64,000 bases of DNA from Nepenthes gracilis (taxonomy: Eukaryota; Streptophyta; Magnoliopsida; Caryophyllales; Nepenthaceae). Shown piece after piece: positions 11,376 through 22,489 of the stretch; position 1 is the stretch's first letter; each line of letters starts with the position of its first letter. The translations under genes and the position numbers were made by a program. The notes beneath the pieces were generated by a model that had not been told where the DNA came from, did no database searches, and worked only from the letters and a program-made list of their open reading frames with translations. The DNA lies in assembly GCA_033239525.1 (NCBI GenBank), contig BSYO01000011.1, positions 7,841,973 to 7,905,972 on the forward strand, read 5' to 3'.

Positions 11376-11745
11376 GGGAAATTAAACTGCACGCGCGACG
11401 ACCTTCTACATAAGGAGATAGTGTGATCAGTCTACGACGGTCGACAGGAGCAAAACACTACTCCCAAAAGCTCACCGTCGAAGTCTACATTCGGGTACCG
11501 CCACCAAGCCTCTACTCAAGCATGAGTAGCTTGACGCGACATCCGGGCCAATCACGATATCTTCACAAGGGCTCACGTCCTTAGGAGAGCACCAATAGGG
11601 CCTTAAGTAAGGCAGATGGCCAGCACACATACACCAAGTCAGCCGGATAACATAGCAAACACTTTGAAAGGAGACCACAAAGGTAGAACACATAACAATC
11701 ATTAAACAATTTATTTTATTACTTAAAATGTACTTACACTGGTAT

Positions 11746-13764
11746 TCAAAAGAAAGAGAGGAGTACAAAAAAAAACAAGGAAGGAGCGGAGCTCCCAGGA
11801 GAAGGTGCTGACGGCCTTGGACCACTCCGGGGCTCCTCCACAAGGCTCTCATGGCATTGGGCAAAATGATTCTCTAGGCTGAGAAATTCGATTGGAAAAT
11901 TGAGATCAATCAGCCGTGTAATGCGCCGACTGATATTGATCTTCTCCGATAACCATGCCACTAGCATGTTTGAGACCTAGTGGGGACGAATGCAAATGTT
12001 CAAATCATTCTCCAGTGTAGTCATCTGGCCCACAAACTGATCAATGTGCCGCGTAGCCCGATCAACCTCTTCTTTCAGGCGGATGTTCCCCTCCCTCAAT
12101 TTGTCATTCTCCTCTGCAAGACCAGTCACCATGGCTTCTTTTAAATTGGCATTTTCCTCTTTCAGTCGGGCGTTTTCTACCTCTAGGTTGGCCAGCATGG
12201 ACCCTTGGGAAACTGCGTCCTCCTAGTGCTTCCAGCACCTTCAGCTCCTTATCAAGCTAGGCGATCAACTTATCTCTACTGGAGATCGCCCGATCTCGCT
12301 GGCCAAGTAACTTAATTATTGTGACCGAAACCTTCTCCGTCTGCGAAAATAGTAAATATTAGCAACAAAAAGAAGTTGCAAAAAGTTCACCTCTAAAATC
12401 CTACGCACTGGCAGCTTTGGCCTAACATAAGACTTTGGCTCTAGTGGCGGAGGACTAGAAGAGGAACCCTCCCAAACAGGCCTAGCAGTGGCCTCCTCTG
12501 CCTACGCCTCCGGTAGTTTGGCCGTGAGATCCTCTGTCCCCACCTGCTCCTCAGCGGTTAGCTCCTCCGGTCTTTTCGCGGCCTGGGCAGGTTCTCCGAC
12601 GACGATCTCCTCCACACTAACATTAATCTCCAATTGTGGCTCTCTGACAAATGGAGCTCCTGGTGCCTCTTGAAGCTCCTCAAAAGCAGGCTCGTCGAGT
12701 AATGTGACGATCGGCACATTAGGAGGCTCAATAGGCGTCTCTTTGGGTTCCCCGGCTAGTGTCTCCTCCAGCAGACCAGCAACCCACTCTACGATGGGCT
12801 CCGTAGAAGGACCCAGTCGCATCATGTGCTCCGACTGCTGGAGGGCCTGAACGATCCACCTCTTGTCTGAGCGCAGTCTGGCCCTACAAACCTCAATGGC
12901 GGATTCCTCGCCGCTTGCGTCGAAGCTATCTCCTACCCTGGGAAGTTGACCAACCAGGACGTTCCCTGGATCGGTGGAAGAGGATGAAGAGGGCCTTATT
13001 GCTGCCACTGTCATCATCCTCCTTACAACTGAACTAGAGGGAGATTCGTCACCGGATGGTACCCTGATCACAAATGCCCCTGCCTTCCTCTTCTTAGACG
13101 GCTTCACTATTTTCTGCTCAGGAGACGGAGGCCCCCACTTGGCCTTTTTAGCCTCATCACGAGAGACCAGGTGGCCTCTCGAAAACTCTTCAAGGTGATC
13201 CTCTACCAACTTGAAGAGTCACTCCAAAGACTCCGTCTCCACCTCAGGGGGAGTCCTGGTGTAAGCCTCAGGTACCTTGCCGCATTCCTTGGCCAACGGC
13301 CAGGACTCATCCACATAAACAAAGAAGAACCGATTTTTCTAGTTCTTTAAGGAGTCATATATAGCAGTGCTGATTTGGTGGTCACCACGTGGGGTCAGGG
13401 AGATCCACTCCGCTCCCTGGGTGAACTTGAACAGGACCCTTACTATCTCCACTGTCAACATCTTCAAATGCTGATGAAGGAAAATGCAGAGTATGCACAG
13501 GTACTGCACGGTGTTAGCATGAAACTGTGCGATAGGGATTTTGAGGGCGGTCAAAATCTCTAGTAACTAGTTGGAAATGGGAAGGTGCAGCCCACTCCTC
13601 AAATGAGTCTCATAAATGGTGACGCAGCCTTCCGGCGGTGAGCACACCCTATCCTCATTGCTAGGAACTCAGGTGATGATCGCTTTGGGGACGTTGTACT
13701 CCATGTACAAATCCTTCACGTTAATCTCCATAAGGATCGAAGCTATTTGTGTAATGGAAGCCAT
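11746..13764 (-). pseudogene. E1 antisense ORF (plant 'putative gypsy type transposon' domain protein)
   Basis: Extra gene running opposite to E1 gag-pol. Start ATG at 13764-13762 (MASITQIASIL). Homologous with the + strand ORFs at 18623-20626 (E2) and 56047-58061 (E3). N-terminal domain, about 170 residues: a TIYETHLRSGLHLPI block, ALKIPIAQFHANTVQYLCIL, TVEIVRVLFKF, ISLTPR. Then DEAKKAKWGPPSPE, a basic KPSKKRK (NLS-like), a long acidic spacer (12502-13209), a short GT-AG intron, a coiled coil rich in E, L and K (11977-12198) and the C-terminal ISRRITRLIDLNFPIEFL. It has internal stops and a frameshift near 12200. The family matches in my reading the plant domain known as Transposase_28, despite that name of unknown biochemical role; nuclear location is inferred. 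Confidence 0.7.
12341..12390 (-). other. Predicted intron in E1 antisense ORF
   Basis: On the minus strand it reads AG|GTGAAC ... ATTTTCGCAG|ACGG, 50 bp and T-rich. It falls in phase 0, after a Glu codon, between the acidic spacer and the coiled coil. This is the place and phase of the introns at 20145-20209 and 57454-57522. An alternative donor (GTGCGT, 12408) would give 68 bp, also phase 0. Fifty bases is short for a plant intron, so either the longer form or a deletion is possible. Confidence 0.5.
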
Positions 13765-13865
13765 GGATATGGAAATAAGGAAAAAGATGGTGCAACACTT
13801 AGAAAAAATTCTCACTCGGGAAGATGAAGGAAAGCATGGGAAATTTGAAAGTGAAATGGATGAAT

Positions 13866-13875
13866 AACTTAAAGG
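13866..13875 (-). promoter_or_regulatory. Possible decayed TATA box of E1 antisense ORF
   Basis: Minus strand reads CCCTTTAAGT about 105 bp before the ATG. The E2 and E3 copies have clear TATA boxes 115 and 130 bp before their ATGs, so position is the main support. Confidence 0.3.
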
Positions 13876-14078
13876 GCAGTGTGAACGCCGATCGGAGTAA
13901 CCGTCTCATAAACATGCGCCATCATTACTACCACGTGGCATTTTCGAAACGGGTGCAGTCAAATCAGATCTCTTGGCACATTAATTATTGAGATCTTTAA
14001 TTCACTGCATATAAACACGTGGCCACCTTTTCGTCTGACGGAACGGCTGATGATGGCGCGTCACTCCAACTCCCACAA

Positions 14079-14351
14079 GTTCTCCGGATTTTGGCCTAAA
14101 CGGTTAGCGAAACTGGTCAACATTTCCTCCCGCAAGTTCTCCGAATTTCAGCCCAGACGGTCAACATTTCCTTCAATGGTTCTCCGAATTTTGGCCCAGA
14201 CGGTCAATGAAGCCAATCAACGTTTCCTTTAGCAGTTCTTCGGGTTTTGGCCGAGATGGTCAACTAATCCGGTTAACTCCTTTTACAAGAGTTCACCAAA
14301 CTTTGTCTTAAATGGTCAATGGTTCTGGTCAATGCTTCCTTCTCCAGGGCA
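14079..14351 (+). repeat. About 56-bp tandem array before E1 3' LTR
   Basis: Five degenerate units starting GTTCTCCG(A/G)(A/T)TTTTGGCC and containing GACGGTCAAC and TTTCCT. It lies between the antisense ORF start and the polypurine tract, so it would be 5' untranslated for the antisense gene and 3' untranslated for the genomic RNA. Its unit differs from the array at 11110-11375. Confidence 0.75.
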
Positions 14352-14423
14352 GCAGATCTCGGAGAAACGTCAGGTCATGTGACCATCATGAGCATGTTGG
14401 AGGTTAGAATTCAGACCACTAGT

Positions 14424-14435
14424 ATGAGAGACTAA
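14424..14435 (+). other. E1 polypurine tract
   Basis: ATGAGAGACTAA directly before the 3' LTR. E2 has ATGGGAGCTAA and E3 ATGGGGGGCTA at the same place, which supports the assignment and the LTR edges. Confidence 0.65.
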
Positions 14436-15452
14436 TAATGGGTACGCCCATAGTGGCCTGGCCCAAGAAGGAGGAAGGCCCAAATCCACGAAGACCCATA
14501 TATCTGCGCTTGGCCGATTAACGTGTGTCGTTGACCGGTCGAAAGGCCAAAAGGGACTGGCATAAGGACTGGCAACTGATTAATAGAGACGGTCAACATT
14601 ATGTTGATCGGAAGTGCCACAGTAGGCCGGCTCCAGAATAGGCCTCACGTGGGCCAAGTCCAGTTTGGCCCACACTCCCATTCACAACCAGTAACGATCA
14701 TCTTCCTTGATTTATTGCTTTCCCAAAAGGCAATCATCATTACAACGGTCACAAGCAAATTTAGCGCGCCTTACACGAGGAAAGCGCTAGATTCTCTCCT
14801 TTGTCTGCAGCAAACTCTAGCAGTTACAAATATAGAAGGAAAGCAATCCTCCCAAGGAGTCGTTACAACCATTAAAGCCCCACGCCAAGAAAGGAAGTCT
14901 GTCCAACAGAGCGCGTGAACCAAGCATTCCTCTCAAAGGAAGGATCCCCAACATCTCAGTTATAAAAGCCCATGGAGTCCTCACTCCAGGGCAAGCTCTC
15001 ATCTTGGCTAACAGACGCTCTCCTTCCTGCTAGAAATCACTCTAAAAAAGCTTACACTCTCTCTGAGAAGAATCCCTGACAAGCTCTCATGCTTACGGGA
15101 CGCCAACCTTCTCACACACTCTCTCTCATCTGTCACTACGTTCCTTAGGAACACAGTGCCAGAAGTTAGCGCTCCCTTCCAGTCACGATAGGCCTCTCAC
15201 GACGAGAATAAGACTCTAACCACAAACACTCTCAGCATTTCTTATCATTCTATCTTTCCCTTAACTTTCTGGATTCTTTGAAGGCCATTTAAAGACTTGA
15301 GCGTCGGAGTATTTTTGGTGGGATAACATCCCACCGACGCCTGACTTCTTGTTTATTATAGTAATGTGCAGGATCCAGACTCGGTGAACGGTGTCGGACT
15401 CAACGATCAACTTGAACCAAATTTGTTCGAAGCTCTGATCCAGGACGCATCA
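14436..15452 (+). repeat. E1 3' LTR
   Basis: About 1017 bp, homologous with 2136-3116. Starts TAATGGGTACG, ends GACGCATCA, followed by CATCC duplication. TATA box TTATAAAAGC at 14960-14969. It has about 36 bp more than the 5' copy, including extra sequence near 15357-15400. Confidence 0.9.
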
Positions 15453-15457
15453 CATCC

Positions 15458-17471
15458 TAATTAGCTAGATGTTATATTAAATTTTCATATCTATTTTAGA
15501 CAGAATTGGTTTGATATCTTTACCATAAAATAGAGGCTGAGGATTTGAGTCCAATAAACAATAATGTCGGGCTAAAATTTTTTTAAAAAAGGGGGTGCTT
15601 TTTATCCTGTTTTATTATTGTTAAGGGAAAATATCAATAATTGTGACCATTTATCTTTTCTAAATTATCTTGATTTGAAAATCAAAAAACTATGTTTCAA
15701 ATAAAAATATAGTTTCTAAAGTCTACAAATATGACTTTAAGATATTTAGAATAAATACAATTCACAAAAAGAACAAATACTGTAGCTGGTTTCACTGGAT
15801 CAGATAGATATTAAATAAAATTATACTGCTAAGAAACCCGCGTCACTATTTGTTAGTTAGGAGTTTATATAACTCAAAATATTTGAAATCCTCTTTATTA
15901 TTATTATTATTATTATTTAAATCTAATTTTTCATTTAATGGTTCACCAATTATGTTCCTAAGTTCGCAAGTCTCATTCCACTACCAGCCAGCCCACCACG
16001 CTCACCCAGAGTCAGTGCCATAGCCACCTCCCCATAGTCACCACCACTCCATCAACCTCGGTCACCACCACAGCTCCGCTTCCCTTCATTTTATCCCACG
16101 TGCTTAACGATGCCTCCTCTTCCTGGATGAGGGGTGTTCCATCCCTCTTGCATGGGCGATGACCCTTTAATTTGGAGGATTTAAGAGTCCTTAGAAAAAA
16201 ATTTTAAAAATATGTAAATAGTTATTTTTAATTGTTCTTTTTATAATATTTAAATATCAAAATATTCATACTATAAACAAATCAATGAAAATAATAAAAA
16301 TACCTGCTCTATGTTACCGTAGATGGACAGGTAAGATATGATGTGATCGGGTTCCCACTTTACGAAGCAGATATTTTATCCATTTTTAATTTTTTTTAAA
16401 ATATAAATTTTATAAAATAAAAAAAATTTAAAAAGAAATAAAACATCTACTTTGCAAAGTAGGATCTCCTGCTTGGAGATATGGTACCTTCTACTAATAT
16501 CTGGGGCATGTCCCACTAACTCCATTGTATATTTATTTTCACGTTTTATCCACGTCTTTAAAATTTTTATCTCAACTAACTCCATGGACTTAGCTTGTGT
16601 AATCTGTATCCATGACATCTTTGGAAAAGTCCAACAAATAATAGAGGTTTTTTTTTTTTTTTTTTGGGGGTAAGTTTGTAGAAATAGAATATATTTTTAT
16701 CTACGTAACCTTTTTAAATTAAGAAGGCATAAATGCACCTTTAAACCTACTGCTATAATTTCAGTTCAAATAAGGTCAATTTCAATAATTTATTTTTATA
16801 ATTATCTATTAATTTAAAATTTACACTTCAAAATAGCCATTCGAAAATTCTCAATTATAATTTAAAAAAACTTTAAATTAATAAAATCCATATAATAAAA
16901 AAAGGTTAAAATTTAGCTTTTTTGATTGAAAAAAATCAAATGAAATACATAGTATTAAAAACAAAAGAATATTTAAACCATCCAGCATTAATGTTTTTAA
17001 GTTGTCACAGAGCATTTAAATAGCATTATTACTACTTGAGGTGCTGGCTCATTGGCTGCTGAAATTAATAAATTTAATTGATATATACATATGTAAGGAG
17101 TTTAATTGACAAGCTATCTACAATTCTGTTTGTGTCTCAAATGGGCCAAGCGAGACTTAATGCATATTTCCACTTTTATTTAAGAAAACAGCTTTCAATG
17201 TATATAAAATAAAAGCTAATTAAGTAGGCACAGGTGTGCGTTACCAATCCCAATCAGCAGGCGTTTAGTTTACTGGCTTGGTATAATTGCTCAGTAAATT
17301 TTCTTGACAATGCTATAAATTGGGGATGAACATGATCTGATTTGGTATAAATTTGAGGTTAATCTGCAATCAAATAGCATATTATGGTTTAGATTTTATC
17401 AAAATAAATCAAATTGTTAGTTGAAATAAACTATTCAAATTGTCAATGCACGGGTTTGTTTGGTTTGTGTG
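15458..17471. other. AT-rich spacer, no gene seen
   Basis: No coding region is convincing. Contents: an (ATT)n microsatellite at about 15895-15918, a CA/CC-rich patch with repeated CACCAC at 15985-16080, and a poly-T run at about 16650-16671. The remainder is AT-rich. The ORFs at 16376-16618 and 16452-16673 overlap antiparallel and have no family features. I could not assign this to a mobile element. Confidence 0.5.
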
Positions 17472-18135
17472 TGATGTGTCCAAGAATCTTGATTGTTGTA
17501 CGGATAAAAATATTATATTTTGTCCATCGAGCGTCAAGCATACTCGGTCTCCGTATGTCTCTAATCTGAATTCTGTGCAATCATAAAATAAAATCAAAGG
17601 ATTAGCGGGACTCACCCCCCAATATATCCTTTGATATTCAAGTTAGTATCTTTTTCAAATGAGAAAAAATATAAAGAATGTAAAATAAGTATGTTTTTAT
17701 CCAAGGGTTTGTGCTCTTATAAAAACGTCTTAGTTAAAAAGAGAGAAAGTACGCTCTTGGTGTCCTAAGGTTGTCCTTTTCACAGTCCGAGAAAATATTA
17801 AATGATTGGTCCTTTTTCTGTTGGAGAGGACGGGTTTTTATAGAAGTTACGCGATGGTTGATTTTTCTTGTCAACTGTTTAGAAAACTATAGGATGGATA
17901 AATTTTATCCAGATTGCGGTTTTAAACAACGCTTGAGATCATTACGAGATAAGAGTAAGAAATCGCCCTAACTGTTAAATTGGTTCCGACTTGATCACAA
18001 AATTAAACTGCTTAAGGCCGTCGGCCACATTTGTTGAAATGGGCCACACAGATGGTTTGGGCTACTAAAACTTGTCCTCTAGCTTAGAATGGCTTTGGGC
18101 CGATTGTTTTAGGCCGTCGGATACAATACTCATCA
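17472..18135 (-). repeat. E2 3' LTR
   Basis: 664 bp. Plus-strand edges are TGATGTGTC at 17472 and CTCATCA at 18129-18135, giving TGATG...CATCA inverted ends as in E1. Homologous with 27052-27633 up to a shared CCACA(C/T)AGAT block. The last 95 bp or so are present only here. Confidence 0.85.
17832..17843 (-). promoter_or_regulatory. TATA box in E2 3' LTR
   Basis: Minus strand CTATAAAAACCC. The equivalent site in the 5' LTR (about 27413-27424) has decayed to a CCATAAAAACTC-like form. Supports minus orientation of the element. Confidence 0.6.
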
Positions 18136-18146
18136 TTAGCTCCCAT
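18136..18146 (-). other. E2 polypurine tract
   Basis: Minus strand ATGGGAGCTAA immediately before TGATGAG of the 3' LTR; nearly the same as the E1 and E3 tracts. Confidence 0.65.
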
Positions 18147-18506
18147 GGTAGGAGGCTTGAAATTTAGCCTTTTAGTATGAAGTCCGAGGGCATCTTCTAT
18201 CCGAAACCAAGGTCTAATCTAACGGGCTTCATTGGTTGTCAGACAAAAAAACTTTAAGTTCGAAGGTTTTTAACAGACGAGGGCAATTAACCTGATGGTC
18301 TTTATACTTGCCATCAGTTGCTGCATTAAATGCAAGTCTCTTCAAATCCTGTACGACTTATTGGAAACACACAAGTCATCATTACTAATATCAGGCGATT
18401 TGATGTGCGGCAGAGCTAATGGGCGGTCGACACATATCAATGTCATGATAAGGCATGTTTTTTGAATTTCAAATTCAACATCGTTGTTTCAGGCCTCATT
18501 CTTTGT

Positions 18507-18516
18507 CTATAAATAG
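18507..18516 (+). promoter_or_regulatory. TATA box of E2 extra ORF
   Basis: CTATAAATAG, a strong plant TATA box, about 115 bp before the ATG at 18623 and on the strand opposite to E2 gag-pol. A pyrimidine-rich leader follows. It suggests that the extra ORF has its own transcript. Confidence 0.65.
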
Positions 18517-18622
18517 ACCCCCAAGCTTTTGTCTCATACTTTTGATCCCTTTGTCTTCCTCCTTCTCATTTGAAATTTTTTCTCTCACCATTTTCGTTCG
18601 TTGCCGGAGATTTTCCTTCTCA

Positions 18623-20626
18623 ATGGCTTCCGACGTCAAAGATATCCAGTCCGTCCTAACATCTAACAATGTTGAGTACCATTGGGCTCGGTACAGGATT
18701 CCGAGTTTCTTGATACGTCTTCTACCTGGAGTTAGTGGGTGAGCTCGGAGGGTTATATCACTATGTATGAGACCCACTTGAAAGGTGGTCTCCGATTTCC
18801 ACTGGCACCGGAACTGTATAAAATAATGGTGGAGCTTCATATACCAATAACCAGATTACCACCGAATGGTGTGAGGTATTTTATTTTTTTATGCATTTTT
18901 GCCCAGATTAACGGCCTGATATTTAACGCCATGGCCGTGAAAGTTATTTTCGGATTTTATCATGGGCAAGACAGGATTTCAGTCTCTCCTCGGCCTAAAT
19001 TTGATTTGAGTGAAGGAAACTTTGATTCCACAAAGAGGTAGAAGGACTGATTTTTTTACTTGGCGGTTCCTCCTGTATGGGAACTCTGCAACGAGTGGGG
19101 TTGGGTCTCTTCTTCCTTCCAAACTAATGTGTTGGAATATAAGAAGACATCGTTAATAGATCTTCTTCGGGAAAAGGCCGCAACCTTTAATGAAAATAAA
19201 AGGAACCGATGGCTATTTTCCAAATCCCTTGCTCAGGCTAAATGGGAGCTTGTTGTTGAGGGTTTGGAGACTCTTTCGGAATCGTCGGTTTGTAGGAGAA
19301 AATATAAGAGGAAGGCTTAAGCCCCTAAATAAAAGAGTCGTCGGCCAAAGCGTTTGAGCATAAGGAGGCCTAGAACATCAAGGCCATTCAAATAAAAGAG
19401 CCATCGGCCAAAGCGCTTGAACATAAAGAGGCCTCGACTGAGTTCACTTCTGAAAACGAGGCTACCGTTGACCGATTAATAAGGAGAAAGCGGCCATCAG
19501 TTAGATTGGAGTCGACTTCTACATTTTCCCTAGCCTAAGCCTCTGGGGCCGTTAGATCAGTTGAAGGTTGTGATTCTTTAGAGTCTACTGCTGCTGAGGA
19601 GGTGGTTAAAGATATGCGGATCCCTGGTCCAACACTTACTTCATATGGGATACTGTCTATTCTGCCTCTATTGTCCAAGGAGTCCCTACCCAACATTCCT
19701 ACTATTTTTGCTGAGGGTACATCCTAGATCAGCGAGACTCAGTCTTGTAAGACTAAAGAGATGCTGCTACTTGAGTTCCAGGTGACCAGCAAGACTGAAG
19801 TGGTCACCTCAAAACTTCATGCTGAAGTTGTAGAGATGCATTCTCCTGAGCCCCCATTGCTCGAGGTCCAGCGTGAAGATGAGATTGAAGGACAAGTCAT
19901 TGTGGCAGAGGTGCCTCTATTGGAGGGTCCCATGCCCGAGGCTGAACTTAGAGCAACTCTTGAAGTAGTTGTTGGAGTATTTGGTTCCAACCCCCAGGTG
20001 CCTAAGCCTGAGGGGGATGTTATGGCTAGAGGACTTCATGAGGTGGCTGAGGCGGTTGGTTTAGAGCCCTCAGAGCCTGAGGTCCAAGTGGTTTTGGAGG
20101 TCCCCACCAGTGATACACCTCTAGGGAGCATTTTCATCTCTGAGGTATTGGTCAAACTCTTCCTTAGTATCTGCATTGTTCCCTTTATACTTGCTATTTT
20201 TTTTCATAGTTTCAAGAAATGTCCAATCGTCTTATTTGTGCTACCAACCATTTGGTTCACAACTATATAGAGAGAGAAAAACTTTTTGTTGCAAAGGAAC
20301 ATATTTCTCAACTTGAACGTGAGGTGGTTGACATGAAGTAGAAATACGTCTTTCTTAGAAACCAAAACTTTAAAATTGAGAGTAAGCTCCAGACTTCCAT
20401 TCATTCGGATGATATCAAAAAGATGTTGGAGTGTAGCTATTAGGAAGGTATCAGCCTATGTCAGTATATTGTCCAAATGGTGGCTCCTGGTGTTCCTATT
20501 TCTATATTTCATTTGAAGAACACCAGCACTCACCATAATTTCAATGTGCTGTACCATCTTAGGGACGATGCAGACTCTTGGGAGCCTCTGCCGGGAACTT
20601 CTCAGCCTCATCCTCCTTCAGAATAA
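18623..20626 (+). pseudogene. E2 extra (antisense) ORF, homolog of E1 and E3 copies
   Basis: Runs opposite to E2 gag-pol, between integrase and 3' LTR. Start ATG 18623 (MASDVKDIQSVL, YRIPSFL). A frameshift near 18735 is followed by EGYITMYETHLKGGLRFPLA, LHIPITRLPPNGVRYFIFLC, AVKVIFGF and ISVSPRPKF; the E3 copy has the same blocks. Then LAQAKWELV and a basic RRKYKRK cluster at 19318, a Ser/Glu/Pro/Val-rich spacer with stops (19320-20144), a 65-bp intron, and a coiled-coil region (YIEREKLFVAKEHISQLERE). The C-terminus EGISLCQYIVQMVAPGVPIS matches E3 (EGIRMCHRVL). Ends at TAA 20626. Role unknown; nuclear coiled-coil protein inferred. Confidence 0.7.
20145..20209 (+). other. Predicted intron in E2 extra ORF
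   Basis: GAG|GTATTG ... TTTTTTTTCATAG|TTTCAAG, 65 bp with a strong pyrimidine tract. Both exon ends are in phase 0. Without splicing the frame runs into a stop at 20268; with splicing it enters the coiled coil that aligns with the E3 copy (SE|FQEM here, SK|LQGL there). The length is not a multiple of three, so removal is needed to keep the frame. Confidence 0.65.
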
Positions 20627-20639
20627 TCATTTGTATATA

Positions 20640-20686
20640 TGTGTATATATATATATATATATATTTATTTATTTATTTATTTACTT
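20640..20686. repeat. (AT)n / (TTTA)n microsatellite
   Basis: An AT-dinucleotide run at about 20643-20664 leads into four to five TTTA units. It lies just downstream of the E2 extra ORF stop codon, where E1 and E3 carry longer tandem arrays. The following 20690-21240 has no gene; two loosely repeated AAGTTTT...GGCTCATCTGGG-like segments occur at 20960-21040. Confidence 0.7.
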
Positions 20687-21244
20687 GTAATTATTTCTCC
20701 TTATAAATGAAGATTCTTTCTTCAGACCACTCTCTCTCTTTCTACTTTTGGCTTATATATGTAAGTGTGTTGGTTAATCGGACACTTTAGATGTCGGACT
20801 TTAAATATTACTTAAGTCATTATTAACACACAGCTTCTATTCCTTGAATTGACTGAAGGGTATCAGAGCATGTGTGTTTAACTTTAGTTTTTATAGGACC
20901 ATGGTTAGCTGGCAATGCTACTTTGAAGGTCTTTGCATGCATGTTTCTAAAGAAACCCCCTAAGTTTTTAACCCTTGGCCTCATTTGGGCAGCTTGGTGT
21001 TGTGACCAAGTTTTAATCACCGAGCTCATCTGGGTCATTCAATTACGTGATATAGTTTTACTGACTACCAAGTGCAGTTTAGAAAGCAGGTGAACGGATT
21101 TCACCTTTCTTAGGGGTAGCCTAGGTTATAGAATGTAATGAAAGAGTAAGCAAGCACAAGAATGAAAAAATAATTATTATTTTATTAATAAAATATTACA
21201 AAATTACAAGCACTCCTCATGATATAAATCTTACCTAGTCGTAC

Positions 21245-22480
21245 ATTTAATTATTGATAATATTTTTTGAAGTGAGACGCATTCCAAATTCAAGGGACTC
21301 GTTTGCCATTCTGAGTATGTAATTTGTACGTCCTATTTCTGAAAATGGCCGAGACTAGGAATGACCCTTTCCAGTTACGTGAGATCTTGCTCCGATCGGC
21401 ATTTTTGCCAATGGCTTCAATGCTCCATAACATTAAGTCTCCCATTTTAAATTGGCATGTCCTCACCTTCTTGTTATAGTATCTAGCAACTATTTGTTGA
21501 TAAGCCGCTGTCAGCAATCATGTCTTGTATTGGGTTTTTTCAAGTAGATCGAGATTTTTCCGAAACCTTTGTAAGTTATTACATGAATCAAAAGACTTAT
21601 CCTAGAGACTAGAAAGTTCAACTTCTATTGGAATAACGGCCTCGATCCCGTAGCATAAACTAAAGGGTGTCTCACGGGTTGGTTCTCTTGATGTCATCCT
21701 ATACAACCATAATATGGATAGGAGTTCGTCCAACTAGGAGCTCCCAACATTCTCAAGCTTCATCTTCAAATCGTGTAGTATTGTGTGGTTGGTAACTTCC
21801 ATTTGTTAATTACATTGTGGATAAGTGACGGAAGTGTGAACCAACTTTATTTTCAAACTAGCACTGTGCTTTGTGAAATACTTGCTGGTAAACTGGGTTC
21901 TCTTATCAGTTACAATGACTTTGGGTATACTAAATCTACATAAAATGTTCTGTCGGATGAACTCGGTCGCATTCTATTATGTTATTCTAGCAAGTGGGAC
22001 AATCTTGACCCGTTTCGTGAAGTAATCTACAAAAATAATTATGAACTTCATTTATCTAGCTGCAATTGGAAGTGGTTCGAGGATATCGAGCCCCAATTGT
22101 GCGAACGACCATGGCGACTGCAGAGCTCGGAGTTTTGTATGTGATTGATGGATAAGGTTCCCATGTATCTAGCATTCTCACATTTCTGGACGAAATCCAT
22201 GGCATTGTGCTTCATAGTTGGCCAATAATATCCTTACCTCATGAGTTTGAAAATAAGGTTCTTGTCCCCATTATGGGATCCACAAATACTGAGGTGTACC
22301 TCTCTGAGCACATAGTCAACCTCTTCTGGCATGAGATACTGTAGATATGAGATGGGGTACCCATATTGGTACAAATTTTCATCAATAATAGTGTACTAGC
22401 CTATTGTCTTTTTCACATGCTTGACTTCATCTAAGTTCTCTGGTAATATGCCGTCGAACAAATAGTTCACATAAGGAGTT
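21245..22480 (-). pseudogene. pol: E2 integrase
   Basis: Would insert the element DNA into the genome. Read on minus: zinc-binding part near 22300-22200 (MPEEVDYVLREVHLSICG, then GYYWPTM and CE), then the core KFIIIFVDYFTKRVKIVPLA at about 22053-21990. The second-Asp block is VIVTDKRTQF near 21920-21890, followed by a Glu-bearing VEVTNHT-like block near 21810 and the C-terminal CQFKMGDLMLWSIEA (21290-21517) with GSFLVSAIFRNRTYKLHTQN. Unlike E1, the core is not deleted. Several stops (for example near 22000 and 21840) and frameshifts disable it. Confidence 0.75.
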
Positions 22481-22489
22481 ATCTAGTTG

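Larger units (their letters stand above)
2131..15457 (+). mobile_element. E1: Tat-lineage Ty3/gypsy LTR retrotransposon, decayed, with nested solo LTR
   Basis: Two homologous LTRs (2136-3116 and 14436-15452) are flanked by an identical 5-bp target-site duplication, CATCC, at 2131-2135 and 15453-15457, so both outer ends are preserved. The LTR edges were probably TGATGG...GCATCA; the second base is now C or A. Order inside: primer site, gag, protease, reverse transcriptase, RNase H, a second RNase H-like domain, integrase, a tandem array, an antisense ORF, a second tandem array, polypurine tract, 3' LTR. This order, with antisense ORF and two RNase H domains, is the Tat-lineage layout. Total 13.3 kb, of which 2.7 kb is a later insertion. 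Stops, frameshifts and an integrase deletion show it is dead. Confidence 0.9.

Noticed and set aside
20857..20876. Primer-site-like GGGTATCAGAGCATG downstream of the E2 extra ORF
   Set aside because: Resembles the tRNA-iMet primer site, but no LTR end, second LTR or coding region of such an element is next to it; E2 has its own primer site at 27032-27051.
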